The notes under the pieces are model-generated. The model saw only the letters and a list, made by a program, of their open reading frames with translations. It had not been told where the DNA came from and searched no databases. Both the position numbers and the translations under genes were made by a program. A stretch of DNA of 64,000 bases, taken from assembly GCF_004365915.1 (NCBI RefSeq), contig NZ_SODI01000001.1, forward strand, positions 3,472,001 to 3,536,000, read 5' to 3'. Positions 36,331 through 45,341 of this stretch are shown piece by piece; the stretch's first letter is position 1, and every line of letters begins with the position of its first letter. Source of the DNA: Cryobacterium psychrophilum (GTDB lineage: Bacteria > Actinomycetota > Actinomycetes > Actinomycetales > Microbacteriaceae).

Positions 36331-37551
36331 ATGCCGGTTACAACTCAAGTGGCCCGAGTAAAAGTCCGAGGCCCATTGGTGGAGTACAGGGATGGATTCG
36401 AGGCTGAGCTGCAGAGGCTGAGCTACCTGCCAGCGTCGATGGTGAACCAGTTCCATTTGCTGGCACATTTCAGTTATTGGCTGGAAGCGGAAGGGCTCGC
36501 ACTCGAGGATCTGACGGTCGAGCAGGTGGATGCGTTCCTTGACGAACGTCGCAGGACCCGCACGGCGCTTTTCAGCCACAAAGCTATGCGACCGTTGCTG
36601 GGGTGGTTGGCCGCGACCGGGGTGATTGCTGAGGCGGTGGCGATGGGCGCATTGCCGCCGGAGGACCCCGCGGTATTGGTGCGGTTCGAGCAGTATCTGC
36701 TGCGGGAGCGTCGCATTGGGGCGAGCACCACTATGGCTTATGTCGTGCGGGTCCGACGGTTTTTGGCCACGTATGTGCCGGCTGGCGGGTTCACAGCGCT
36801 CGGTGGTGCGGAGGTGACCCGGGCGTTGCTGGATGAGGGTGCGGGTCGGGCACCGGCCTCAGTGAAGAAATTCGGCTACGCACTGCGGTCCTTTTTACGG
36901 TTCTGTTTCATCACCGGCGAACTCGACCGTGATCTGACCGGCGCGACGCTAGTGATCCGGAACCCATTGCCCTCCTTGCTTCCCGTGGGCGCCAGCGCAG
37001 CGCACATCGAGACGTTGTTGACCAGCTGCGACCGGGGTACTGCGGCGGGGCGGCGCGAATACGCCGTCGTCATGCTGCTGACCCGGCTGGGCCTGCGCGC
37101 CGGGGAAGTCGCTGGGATGCAACTGGAGGACATTCGGTGGCATTCCGGGGAGGTCCTCATCCGCGGCAAGGGAGCCAAAGATGCCTACCTTCCCCTTCCC
37201 GCAGAGGTTGGGGAGGCCGTCGTGGACTACCTGCTGCACTCTCGCGCGGCGGATGATGAGGTGCGGGAGGTATTCTGCGCCCTCAGAGCACCGCGTCACC
37301 GGTTGGGATCCTCGGCGATCTGGCTGATTGTGACTCGCGCCTGCACCCGCGCCGGGTTGCAACCGTTCGGTCCTCACCAGTTGCGCCACGGCTTGGCTGA
37401 GGCGATGGTCGCCGCCGAAGTCCCATTGGCCGGCATTGGACAGGTGCTGCGCCATGAGGATCCGGCCACGACCGCGAACTACGCCCGCGTCGACGTGGTG
37501 CGATTGCGACAATTGGCACAGCCCTGGCCCGGTGGAGGTGAGCTCTCATGA
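36331..37551 (+). CDS. Tyrosine recombinase RitA-type, RIT element 1
   Basis: 406 residues; ATG preceded by GAGGAG. Core-binding domain about 110-200, catalytic domain about 215-400 with Arg in LGLRAGEVAGMQ, HQLRHGLAEAM, and LRHEDPATTANY (His and nucleophilic Tyr). Additional N-terminal domain of about 100 residues, as in the first protein of RIT trios. Stop overlaps the next gene by 4 bp. Confidence 0.92.
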   Translation: MPVTTQVARVKVRGPLVEYRDGFEAELQRLSYLPASMVNQFHLLAHFSYWLEAEGLALEDLTVEQVDAFLDERRRTRTALFSHKAMRPLLGWLAATGVIAEAVAMGALPPEDPAVLVRFEQYLLRERRIGASTTMAYVVRVRRFLATYVPAGGFTALGGAEVTRALLDEGAGRAPASVKKFGYALRSFLRFCFITGELDRDLTGATLVIRNPLPSLLPVGASAAHIETLLTSCDRGTAAGRREYAVVMLLTRLGLRAGEVAGMQLEDIRWHSGEVLIRGKGAKDAYLPLPAEVGEAVVDYLLHSRAADDEVREVFCALRAPRHRLGSSAIWLIVTRACTRAGLQPFGPHQLRHGLAEAMVAAEVPLAGIGQVLRHEDPATTANYARVDVVRLRQLAQPWPGGGELS

Positions 37552-38489
37552 CCTGGACCGAGGACGTCGATGACTACATCCGCCTACGCCGCCAGCTTGG
37601 TGCCCGCCTGCACGGGCCCGAGCACCTGCTCCACCAGTTCGCCACCCACCTCACGAACGCCAGCATCACGGCGATCACGATCACCGACGCAATTGCCTGG
37701 TCCAGCGTTCTGCCTGCCGGAGTGACGACCCCGCCGGCGACGCGGGCTTCCAATCGAATGACGGCGGTCCGCGGTTTCGCTGATTACATGCACGCGCTGG
37801 ATCCGATCCACCAGGTCCCACCGCGTGGGATCTTTTCCGATCCTCTCCATCGCACGAATCCTTACATCTACTGCCGTGCCGAAATCACCGCGGTGATCCA
37901 GGCCGCGACCGCGTTGAAAGGGGGCAGCCGAGCCCAGACCTACCCGGTGCTGTTCGCTCTGTTGGCTGCGACGGGAATGCGCGTCGGGGAGGCGATCGCA
38001 CTCGATGGGTCTGCCGTGGATCTCGACGCCGGGGTGCTGCTGATCAGCCGCGGAAAGGGCGACCCGCGCCTGGTCCCGCTGCACCCGACCGTGACCGCAG
38101 CGCTGGAGGGTTATGCACCTTGGCGCGACGACCACCATGACACTGCCCGGGCGCGATCAGGTGCGTTCTTTAGCGACCGAGCAGGTGAGCGGCTGAAATA
38201 CGCGGCTGTTCTCGATAATTGGATTCAGGCGTCCACGGCGTCAGGACTGCGCACAGCAACACAACAACCCCGGATGCATGACCTGAGGCATACGTTCGCG
38301 GTCAACGCTTTGCTGGGCTGGTATCGGGAGGGCGTCGATGTTGCCGCGAAGATGCCTGTCCTGTCCATCTATCTGGGCCACTCCAGACCCGCCGACACTT
38401 ATTGGTATATCAGTGCCGTTCCGGAGCTGCTCGCTTACGCAGCGACACGGCTGGAGAGCTCGACTGCCCGACAGCTGGGCAAATCATGA
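37548..38489 (+). CDS. Tyrosine recombinase RitB-type, RIT element 1
   Basis: 313 residues. Catalytic residues: Arg in TGMRVGEAIALD, MHDLRHTFAVNAL, and the LGHSRPADTYWYIS block with His and Tyr. Starts at the overlapping ATG and ends overlapping the third gene (ATGA). The order and sizes 406/313/330 match the second element in reverse. Confidence 0.92.
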   Translation: MTWTEDVDDYIRLRRQLGARLHGPEHLLHQFATHLTNASITAITITDAIAWSSVLPAGVTTPPATRASNRMTAVRGFADYMHALDPIHQVPPRGIFSDPLHRTNPYIYCRAEITAVIQAATALKGGSRAQTYPVLFALLAATGMRVGEAIALDGSAVDLDAGVLLISRGKGDPRLVPLHPTVTAALEGYAPWRDDHHDTARARSGAFFSDRAGERLKYAAVLDNWIQASTASGLRTATQQPRMHDLRHTFAVNALLGWYREGVDVAAKMPVLSIYLGHSRPADTYWYISAVPELLAYAATRLESSTARQLGKS

Positions 38490-39478
38490 CGTCTCTCGCA
38501 CCACTGTTGCAGGTGTTCTTCACTGACCGGCTGATCACTCAACGACACTCCAGCAGCAACACGATCGCCTCTTATCGCGACACCATCACCCTGCTGCTTG
38601 GTTACGTCTGCGCACAGACTGGCAAGAAGGCTTCCGATATCGACATCGGTGACCTCGATGCTGACACCATCACCGGGTTCTTGCACCATCTGGAAGAAGT
38701 CCGCGGCAACAGCGTCCGCACCCGCAACACCCGTCTGGCCGCTATTCACTCTCTGTTTGCCTATGCCGCTTTGCGCAACCACGAACACGCCGAGGCTATT
38801 CAACGAGTCCTGGCGATCCCGGCCGCACGACAACGGCGCACCATCGTGACCTGGCTGGAGTCGGCCGAAGCCGACGCATTACTGGCAGCCTGCGATCCTG
38901 GCACCCGCACGGGCCGGCGCGACCACGCTCTATTCACCCTGGCGATCCAGACGGGACTACGCATCAGCGAGCTCCTCAGCCTCACCATCGCAGATATCCA
39001 CACCGGTGCTGGCGCCCACGTCCACTGTCTCGGGAAAGGCCGCAAGGAACGGCGAACGCCACTGCTTCCCGCTACCGTCACCGTTTTGAAACAGTGGATC
39101 ACAGAACATGGTGGGCTTCCCGGCGCACCTCTGTTCACCAGTAGCACCGGGCGGGGCCTCAGCCGCGACGCGATCGAACACCGCATTAGCCACACCATCG
39201 CTATTGCGTCGGCATCCTGCCCATCATTGATCGGCAAACATGTCAGCATGCACACGCTGCGGCACACCGCCGCGATGCGGCTGCTCCACGCTGGCGTTGA
39301 CACCACCGTCATCGCGCTTTGGCTCGGCCACGAACAGATCGTCACCACGAACATCTACCTCCACGCTGATATGACGCTAAAGGAAGCCGCGATCGCCAAA
39401 GTCACCCCGCTCAGCGTCCCCGCGGCCGGTCGATACCAACCCACCGATACCGTCCTGGCGTTCCTGGCTGCTCTGTGA
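38486..39478 (+). CDS. Tyrosine recombinase RitC-type, RIT element 1
   Basis: 330 residues from ATG 38486, overlapping the previous stop. XerD-like: SAM-like N-terminal domain (FFTDRLITQRHSSSNTIASY), catalytic Arg in QTGLRISELLSL, MHTLRHTAAMRLL, and LGHEQIVTTNIYLHAD. The TGA lies inside the right terminal repeat. Confidence 0.92.
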   Translation: MTSLAPLLQVFFTDRLITQRHSSSNTIASYRDTITLLLGYVCAQTGKKASDIDIGDLDADTITGFLHHLEEVRGNSVRTRNTRLAAIHSLFAYAALRNHEHAEAIQRVLAIPAARQRRTIVTWLESAEADALLAACDPGTRTGRRDHALFTLAIQTGLRISELLSLTIADIHTGAGAHVHCLGKGRKERRTPLLPATVTVLKQWITEHGGLPGAPLFTSSTGRGLSRDAIEHRISHTIAIASASCPSLIGKHVSMHTLRHTAAMRLLHAGVDTTVIALWLGHEQIVTTNIYLHADMTLKEAAIAKVTPLSVPAAGRYQPTDTVLAFLAAL

Positions 39479-39560
39479 TTATGCCGACTTTTTCCGCCCA
39501 GATCGCGCTTACCATCTGGGATCCGAGACCAACATCGGCATAATCACAATGTCGGCATAA

Positions 39561-39592
39561 CACGACTTATGCCGACGTCGGCATAAGTCGTG
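39561..39592. repeat. Perfect 32-bp palindrome at the right edge of RIT element 1
   Basis: Half-site CACGACTTATGCCGAC followed by its exact reverse complement. The inner 20 bp (TTATGCCGAC and GTCGGCATAA) equals the outermost 10 bp of both RIT ends joined back to back; the outer 6 bp CACGAC/GTCGTG is the target hexamer in both orientations. The left edge of the element carries GTCGTG only. Confidence 0.9.
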
Positions 39593-39892
39593 GGACATCT
39601 CGAAGCTCAAGGGTCCGGCCACATGGTCGTACTTCCACTTGTATACGATTATCGACATTTACTCGCGGTACGTCGTCGGGTGGATGGTCGCCACCCGGGA
39701 GTCCGCCGAGCTGGCTGAGCGGCTCCTGCTCGACACGATCGAGAAGCAGAACATTCGCCGTGATCAGCTGACGATCCACTCCGATAACGGGTCCTCGATG
39801 GCGTCGAAACCCGTCGCGTTTCTGCTTGCCGACCTGGGCGTGACCAAGTCGCACTCCCGCCCGCATACAAGTAACGACAATCCATTTTCCGA
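39593..39892 (+). pseudogene. IS3-family orfB, middle fragment
   Basis: Continues orfB after RIT element 1: WDISKLKGPATWSYFHLYTI, then the DDE aspartates in IIDIYSRYVVGW and IHSDNGSSM, ending at SHSRPHTSNDNPFS where RIT element 2 interrupts before the catalytic Glu. The remainder of orfB and the right IS end are absent from the window. Confidence 0.85.
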
Positions 39893-39986
39893 TTATCTCG
39901 CGTCGGTGATTATGCCGAGTACGAACTTGCGCGGGCATGTTTGGGCTGGTCAGGAGGCTGCCGCAGCCTGACCTGCTCGGCATAAT
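39893..39986. repeat. RIT element 2 left terminal repeat (right copy 43139-43235)
   Basis: Starts TTATCTCGCGTCG, then GTGATTATGCCGAG, and ends CTCGGCATAAT at the inner side. The right copy is inverted and nearly identical, including CAGGAGGCTGCCGCAGCCTG with one substitution. The inner edge abuts the stop of the RitC-type gene. Confidence 0.88.
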
Positions 39987-40976
39987 TCAGAGTGAGTCTA
40001 GGTAGGCGAGCAGCGAATCAGGCGGATGGTAGCGGTTTGGGGTGACGACTAGTGGCGTGGTCTTGTCCAGGGCGCGTTGTTTGACGGCGAGGTCGGCGTG
40101 CATGTAGATCTGCGTTGAGGTGATGCTTTCGTGGCCGAGCCAGAGGGCGATTACCGAGATGTCCACGCCCGCTTCGCGTAGGAACATGGCGGCGGTGTGT
40201 CGAAGGACGTGCGGGGTGACATGTTTGGTCGCCAACGATGGGCAGAGAGATACCGCAGCGGTGGCATATTTCCTCACCAGCCATTCAATGGCGTCGGTGC
40301 TCATCGGTGTGCCGTGCAGGCTGGGAAACAGTGGTGATCCGGGCTGGGCGTCATGCGCTTTTAACCACTCCCGCAGCGTGGCGACGGTGCCAGTGGTCAG
40401 CGGTGTGGATCGCTGCTTTCGGCCCTTTCCGAAACAACGAACGTGAGGCCCAACTGTCAGCACAACGTCTTCGCGGCGTAGACCGGTAAGTTCGGCGACA
40501 CGCAAACCGGTTTGGACTGCGACGGTCAGTAGCGCGTGGTCGCGACGACCGAGCCAGGTGCCTCGGTCGGGAACGGTGAGGATCGCCTCGACCTCCTCTT
40601 TGGTGAGGAAGGCAACGATTCCCCGATCGAACCGTTTCTGAGGGATCGACAAGACCCGCGAAATCAGATCGGCATGTTCGGGATGCTGAAACGCGGCGAA
40701 CTTAAACAGCGAATGAATCGCGGCCAGGCGGGCGTTTCGACTTCGAACGCTGTTGCCCCGCTCGGTTTCTAGATGCGTCAGAAACGCTCCGATGGTCGGG
40801 GCGTCGAGGTCTGCAAAATCAAGGCTTGCCGGAGCGAGCTTCTTGGTCTCCGCGATGAATCCGAGGAGCAGCCGGAAGGCGTCGCGGTAAGCGGCGATGG
40901 TGGCCGGGCTGACCTGTCGTTGGGTGAGAAGGCGGTCGGTGAAGAACTTTTGCAGGGTGGGGGCGAGGGCGCTCAT
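39987..40976 (-). CDS. Tyrosine recombinase RitC-type, RIT element 2
   Basis: 329 residues, XerD-like. Catalytic Arg in QTGLRVAELTGL, TPHVLRHTAAMFL, LGHESITSTQIYMHAD. Overlaps the RitB-type stop by 4 bp. Aligns along its length with the 330-residue protein of element 1 (FFTDRLLTQRQVSPATIAAY versus FFTDRLITQRHSSSNTIASY). Confidence 0.92.
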   Translation of the reverse strand: MSALAPTLQKFFTDRLLTQRQVSPATIAAYRDAFRLLLGFIAETKKLAPASLDFADLDAPTIGAFLTHLETERGNSVRSRNARLAAIHSLFKFAAFQHPEHADLISRVLSIPQKRFDRGIVAFLTKEEVEAILTVPDRGTWLGRRDHALLTVAVQTGLRVAELTGLRREDVVLTVGPHVRCFGKGRKQRSTPLTTGTVATLREWLKAHDAQPGSPLFPSLHGTPMSTDAIEWLVRKYATAAVSLCPSLATKHVTPHVLRHTAAMFLREAGVDISVIALWLGHESITSTQIYMHADLAVKQRALDKTTPLVVTPNRYHPPDSLLAYLDSL

Positions 40977-41896
40977 GGAAGCTCTCCCAAGAATTCTTCC
41001 AGGCGCATTCCGACGATTGCGAAGAGTTCCGGTGCGGCTTGGAGATACCAGTAGGTGGAGGCGGGGTCGGTGTGTCCGAGGACGGCAGAGAGCAGCGGTA
41101 TCCGGGCGTCGACATCGGCGTGCTGTTGATGCCAGTCGATCAGTTGGCGAATCGCATAGCTGTGTCGGAGGTCATGGGGTCGGGGCCGGGGTCGTTGACC
41201 TCGTCCTTTCAGGCTGGCCTTGTCGATCAGGTGGGGAAACGTGGCGTGGATGGAGTCCTTATTCATTCGGGTTCCCCGTATTGAGACGAACATCGACGGC
41301 GACACCGGTACCGGGAAGTGACGGTCGACACACTCGAAGTACTGCTGGAGCGCCCGGAGGGTCGTATCGTCCAACGGCACCTTTCGGCCGCCGCCCTTGG
41401 CCTGGCGGACGACGAGCTGTAAGTGCTTTTTGTCGACGTCGTCGCGGTTGAGAGCCAGAGCTTCTCCGAGTCGTAAGCCGGTGACCGAAAGCAACCCGAC
41501 GATCGTCTCGTAGGTGGCGGCGCGCAGTGGCGGATTCAGCAGCCGGCAAGCGGCCATCAGCGCTTCGATGTCAGCGGCGGAGTAGAAATACGGCGCAATC
41601 CGCTGCTGTTGCGCCGGCAGTAAGTCACGTGGTGGCACCTCGGTGTCCGGGTCAATGTTGCGCAGGTATTCGGCGAAGCCGCGCACGATACTCAATCGTT
41701 GACGCCACCAGATCGGACCGGCGTTCACGGGCTGTATTGCCCAGGCGACGGCCAGTTCGGTGCTGACGTGCTCGGCCCCGTTCTCGTGCAGGTAGCCAAC
41801 GAAGCCAGGCAACAACGATCCGGCATCGACGAGTTTGAAGCCCAAACCACGACGCATGGCGAGATAGGAATCAACCGCTGCGGGAATGTTCGTCAT
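40973..41896 (-). CDS. Tyrosine recombinase RitB-type, RIT element 2
   Basis: 307 residues from ATG 41896, which overlaps the RitA-type stop (ATGA); a longer reading from 42010 is rejected because it runs into that gene. Catalytic residues in TGLRLGEALALNRDD, RPHDLRHSYAIRQL, and LGHTDPASTYWYLQ. Confidence 0.92.
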   Translation of the reverse strand: MTNIPAAVDSYLAMRRGLGFKLVDAGSLLPGFVGYLHENGAEHVSTELAVAWAIQPVNAGPIWWRQRLSIVRGFAEYLRNIDPDTEVPPRDLLPAQQQRIAPYFYSAADIEALMAACRLLNPPLRAATYETIVGLLSVTGLRLGEALALNRDDVDKKHLQLVVRQAKGGGRKVPLDDTTLRALQQYFECVDRHFPVPVSPSMFVSIRGTRMNKDSIHATFPHLIDKASLKGRGQRPRPRPHDLRHSYAIRQLIDWHQQHADVDARIPLLSAVLGHTDPASTYWYLQAAPELFAIVGMRLEEFLGELP

Positions 41897-43191
41897 CGTG
41901 CACCCGGCCAGGGTCGTGCCAACTCGCGAGTCAGCGTGGGGTCGACGGTCGTATAGGACAAGGTGACGGCGACGCTTCGGTGCCGCATGATCTGCGCGAT
42001 TTCCGGCCATGAAGCGCCGTTGCGCACCAGCTGCGTGGCGGTGCCGTGACGGAGCTGGTGCGCACCCATCGTCGGTAGTCCGACGCGACGGGACAAGCGC
42101 GCCACGACATCACCGACACCGCAGGGAGTCATCTTGCCTTCTGGCGCTCTCGTCTGAAGGAACAACGCTCGGCAACCCGGTGGGACTCGGCGATGACCAT
42201 CGTGGAGGTAGCGCACGATTGCTTCACCGACGTCGATGGGGACGGGGAGAAGCTCGTGGTGGTTGCCTTTGCCCCGAATTGTGATTTCACCATGTCGCCA
42301 GTCGATGTCATCGACTCGCAACCCGGCCACCTCAGCGCGGCGTAGGCCCAGCCGCCACAGAAGCGTCAGGATCGCACTGTCGCGTAATCCGACGTCGCGG
42401 CTGCAGTCGCAGCCTCCCAGCAGGCGTGTGAAATCGCCTTCGTCGAGTTCGCACGGCACGGTGTGACGGTGCCCGGCGACCTTGGGCAGCGCCGCGGCGA
42501 GCGGCTGAGCGGTGACGCCTATGACGTGGAGGAACCGCAGAAACGATGCCAACGCGGTCACTGTCTTCTTCGACCATCCGATACTCGAGCGTGCGCAGAA
42601 TGCTGCGACATAGGCGGTGATCTCAGCTGCCGACAGCTCCTCCAACGGGAGACCGCGCGTGCGGCAGAAACTCTCGGCGATACGCAGGTTGGTCAATATC
42701 GAACTTTCGACGAGGCCACGCTCGGTGGCCAGATAGCTGCGATACCGGTCAAGGATCTGTGAGACGGGATCGAACTGCGATGCGGCCTCAGGCGGCACCA
42801 CACCGATCTCGCGCAGATACGCGATTGGAACCGAAAAGTTCGCGACCGACACCAAAGTCTTTCGCCCCTCGGCCCGTCGGGCCTCGACCAACTGTTTCAC
42901 GCACGCGGCATTGAGATCCTCGGCGGCCAGGTGATGGTCGCGTAACCAACGGCCCAGCGTCGCGAGCTGTCGAAGCCTCCACCGAGTTGAGTCCGGCGCG
43001 TAACCGCGGCCTTGCAGATGCTCCCGAAACCCCTCCGCATATATCGAAAGTGGACCGAGGTCCACTGCCGACTTTCGTGTCTTCTTTTCTGCCTCCTCTG
43101 AACGAAAAATCTGTACAGAGTAAGCATCAAACGACGACGTGATTATGCCGAGCAGGTCAGGCTGCGGCAGCCTCCTAACCAGCCCAAACAT
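41893..43191 (-). CDS. Tyrosine recombinase RitA-type, RIT element 2
   Basis: Up to 432 residues; homology with the element 1 protein begins only around residue 43 (VDLGPLSIYAEGF), so GTG 43065 may be the real start and the ATG at 43191, inside the terminal repeat, an over-extension. Catalytic Arg in RLGLRRAEVAGLR, HQLRHGTATQLV, and MRHRSVAVTLSYTTVD (Tyr nucleophile). Confidence 0.88.
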   Translation of the reverse strand: MFGLVRRLPQPDLLGIITSSFDAYSVQIFRSEEAEKKTRKSAVDLGPLSIYAEGFREHLQGRGYAPDSTRWRLRQLATLGRWLRDHHLAAEDLNAACVKQLVEARRAEGRKTLVSVANFSVPIAYLREIGVVPPEAASQFDPVSQILDRYRSYLATERGLVESSILTNLRIAESFCRTRGLPLEELSAAEITAYVAAFCARSSIGWSKKTVTALASFLRFLHVIGVTAQPLAAALPKVAGHRHTVPCELDEGDFTRLLGGCDCSRDVGLRDSAILTLLWRLGLRRAEVAGLRVDDIDWRHGEITIRGKGNHHELLPVPIDVGEAIVRYLHDGHRRVPPGCRALFLQTRAPEGKMTPCGVGDVVARLSRRVGLPTMGAHQLRHGTATQLVRNGASWPEIAQIMRHRSVAVTLSYTTVDPTLTRELARPWPGAR

Positions 43192-43235
43192 GCCCGCGCA
43201 AGTTCGTACTCGGCATAATCACCGACGCGAGATAA

Positions 43236-43691
43236 TCGGAAAATGGATTGTCGTTACTTGTATGCGGGCGGGAGTGCGACTTGGTCACGCCCAGGTCGGC
43301 ATGCAGAAACGCGACGGGTTTCCTTTTCTGCCGTGCTGGCTGGTGGTGCTCCCGCTGGCCGTGCCAAGGCCTCCAGCACTCCTTTATCGTGCTGATCACG
43401 CCACTTACCAACGAGCGAGGTGTACAGCTTTTCTCGGCGGAGCAAAGCGCCGCGGCCCTGCCGATCGAGGCTGTCGTACTCGGTCAGAATGTCGCGTTTG
43501 TACTTGGCCGTGTAGGTCCGCCGCCGAGCACGCTCGGGAACCTGAGGATCGGGAACATCTTCCATCCCTACAGCCTGCCCGATCGAGCTGAGCCCTGTCA
43601 TTACGGTGTTCGTCAAGGGGAACTCCTTCCCCGCCCTCTACGACACTATTCGGGACGATCCCGGTGCCTTATGCAAGGTTGACAGAGAGGG
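43236..43691 (-). pseudogene. Inverted IS3-family fragment (orfA with internal deletion into orfB)
   Basis: Reverse copy of the IS3 left end and orfA (TTG at 43616), identical in protein to the left copy up to ASTAEK. There the sequence jumps directly to orfB (KPVAFLHADLGVTKSHSRPH), deleting the end of orfA and most of orfB, and stops at NDNPFS against RIT element 2. One base is inserted before the start codon relative to the left copy. Confidence 0.85.
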
Positions 43692-43707
43692 GTCGGGGCT
43701 GAACGCG

Positions 43708-44315
43708 ATGACCGAGGTGCCGGACAGGATAAAGGAGTTGACCACCGATACTGCTCTTACCCTTCCGGATGGATATGACGAGTTTCTTGGCGGGTTGAAG
43801 ACTCGTGCCCGATAGGCACGGTCCGGGCCCAGGGGGGTCGTCAATGCCCAATTGATCAAGTTGTACTGGCACGTTGGCCATGAGATGCTCAGCGCGCAAG
43901 AGAGTCGGGGGTGAGGAAGTGGAGTGATCGGTGCGTTGGCTTCGGATCTGCGACTTGAGTTCCCAAGAATGACTGGTTTCTTGCGTAGCAACTTGCAGTA
44001 CATGCGGGCTTTTGCCGAAACTTGACCGCCATTTTCAAATGTTCCACAGGCCGTGGAACATTTGCCGTGGGGGCACGTCCGTCTCCTTCTCGACAAGCTA
44101 GATAGCCCCGAGCTACGCGACTGGTATGCCGCAGTCGGAGGGGAACACGGTTGGTCGCGTAACGTGCTGATGAATCAGGTTATGAACCGCATCCACGAAC
44201 GAATCGGATCCGGACCCGCCAACTTCACGCGGCGGCTGTCTTTGCCGATTGGGAGCTTGGGCAGCAGATAGCAAATGACCCCTCCGTGTTCGACTTCCTC
44301 GAGCTCACTGGCCAG
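43708..44315 (+). pseudogene. Decayed YhcG-type (DUF1016) nuclease gene
   Basis: Fragments in different frames together spell the N-terminal half of a YhcG-like PDDEXK-associated protein: DGYDEFLGGLKTRAR, NAQLIKLYWHVGHEMLSAQE, LRLEFPRMTGFLRSNLQYM, PWGHVRLLLDKLDSPELRDW, VLMNQVMNRIHERIG and ANDPSVFDFLELTG. Several frameshifts separate them and the C-terminal nuclease half is missing. It lies immediately beside the nested IS structure. Confidence 0.8.
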
Positions 44316-44331
44316 GTGCCTGGTCGTGTCG

Positions 44332-44826
44332 CTAGGCCTTACCCACCGGTCGGGTGGAGTCCTGGGCAGTGGGCTTGCGCGGTGTGCGGTTCTCGGCGCT
44401 CACCATCCAAACGTACTGCTCGAGTTTCTCGATGAAGCCGTGCAGGATGTCGGCGCTGGTCGGGTCTTCCTCATCGACCTCGTCGTGCACGGCACGGATG
44501 TTGTCGACAGTGGTATTCAGCCGCACCGTGATCAGGGCCACCGTCTCGGTCGTATCAATCTCTCCCTCGGGAAATGCGGGCAGGTGCGTGGTCGTGGTCA
44601 CTGTGCCGGAGCGGCCGTCAGGCAAGGCGTCAAGGGCACGCATCCGTTCGGCCAGCTCGTCGGAGAACAGACGGGCGTCGTCGATGATCTCGTCGAGCTG
44701 CAGGTGCAGATCGCGGAAGTTTTTGCCCACCACGCTCCAGTGCGCCTGCTTGCCCTGAAGGTGAAGCTCGATCATGTCAACCAGGATCGACTGCAAGTTG
44801 CTGCCGAGTTGTGCGGATGCCTTCAT
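44332..44826 (-). CDS. dps: Dps-family ferritin-like DNA protection protein
   Basis: 164 residues. The ferroxidase signature is QAHWSVVGKNFRDLHLQLDE with later DELAERMRALDALPDGR; the family forms 12-subunit shells that oxidise and store iron and bind DNA. The C-terminal tail (TPRKPTAQDSTRPVGKA) is basic, possibly for DNA binding. ATG preceded by AAAGGAA. An ordinary stress gene placed between decayed genes. Confidence 0.92.
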   Translation of the reverse strand: MKASAQLGSNLQSILVDMIELHLQGKQAHWSVVGKNFRDLHLQLDEIIDDARLFSDELAERMRALDALPDGRSGTVTTTTHLPAFPEGEIDTTETVALITVRLNTTVDNIRAVHDEVDEEDPTSADILHGFIEKLEQYVWMVSAENRTPRKPTAQDSTRPVGKA

Positions 44827-45341
44827 GGAGTTCCTTTCATCACGAGCGGGAATCAGGTCGGCCAGATGATTAGCCAGTGCCCCGACTTTTGAACCGTCCC
44901 GGTTGTCATGCCGCCGTTTTGTTGGTGGCGTCGTTTTTTACTGGGCCGATTGTTTCAGCCTAATAGTTGCGGTCGTGCTCTTTGGGTGCGAGTTCCCGAG
45001 AGAGCTGGGCATCCACCTATTGTTGTCTCAGTCGAGCTACGACAGGTGAGGTGCAAGACAAATGAGAAGCTCCGGGTCTGCCAAGGCGAAGTTTCGGAGT
45101 TTTCAGTTCGTGGCTCTAGTCACATGAAACAGTGGTCGTCGAGGGCTTGAGCATGAATCTGAGCTCGGAGGCCGCCCTGTGGCACTACGTTCTTCCCGGC
45201 ATGCCTGATTCTGGCCAGCCTGATTCAGGCCGCACGAGCGGACACTTCTCGTCCGATGCGGGTTGAGGCCTTGCAACAACTCGTTCAGCCTGTTATGTCT
45301 GGAGGAGACATCTCAAGGTGGGGTGTGGAAAGGGTCGGCCC
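44827..45341. other. Intergenic stretch between dps and the molybdoenzyme gene
   Basis: 515 bp. I see no gene with a ribosome site or family resemblance. It must hold the divergent promoters of dps and the oxidoreductase. A short direct repeat GCCTGATTC (about 45204-45227) is the only structure noticed. Confidence 0.45.

Larger units (their letters stand above)
36193..39560 (+). mobile_element. RIT element 1 (recombinase in trio)
   Basis: 3,368 bp with three consecutive overlapping tyrosine-recombinase genes, bounded by 86-bp nearly identical inverted repeats (36193-36278 and 39475-39560). Each repeat itself contains GTGATTATGCCGA and TCGGCATAATCAC as inverted halves, plus an outer TTATGCCGAC. 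The element interrupts IS3 orfB. Three recombinases in a row within inverted ends is the definition of RIT elements. Confidence 0.9.
39893..43235 (-). mobile_element. RIT element 2 (reverse orientation)
   Basis: 3,343 bp with three overlapping tyrosine-recombinase genes on the minus strand and inverted terminal repeats of about 95 bp (39893-39986 and 43139-43235). The repeats share GTGATTATGCCGA and TCGGCATAATCAC with element 1 but have a different interior (GTACGAACTTGCGCGGGCAT). Both flanks are the same IS3 orfB sequence (AACGACAATCCATTTTCCGA) in opposite orientation. Its recombinases are clearly diverged from those of element 1, so it is not a recent duplicate. Confidence 0.9.
35278..43691. 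mobile_element. Nested structure: inverted IS3-family ends enclosing two RIT elements
   Basis: 8.4 kb bounded by near-identical inverted sequences of about 365 bp (35278-35645 and 43691-43325), both the left end and orfA of the same IS3-family element. Order: IS3 left end and orfA, orfB part 1, RIT element 1, a 32-bp palindrome, orfB part 2, RIT element 2 (reverse), inverted orfB fragment, inverted orfA, inverted left end. The outermost shared bases are CCCTCTCTGTCAACC on both sides. No right end of the IS3 element is present. Confidence 0.85.

Noticed and set aside
35278..43691. Reading the 8.4-kb structure as an ordinary composite transposon with cargo
   Set aside because: Both outer ends are the same left end of the IS3 element and no functional IS3 transposase or cargo gene is present; the content is IS fragments and two RIT elements.
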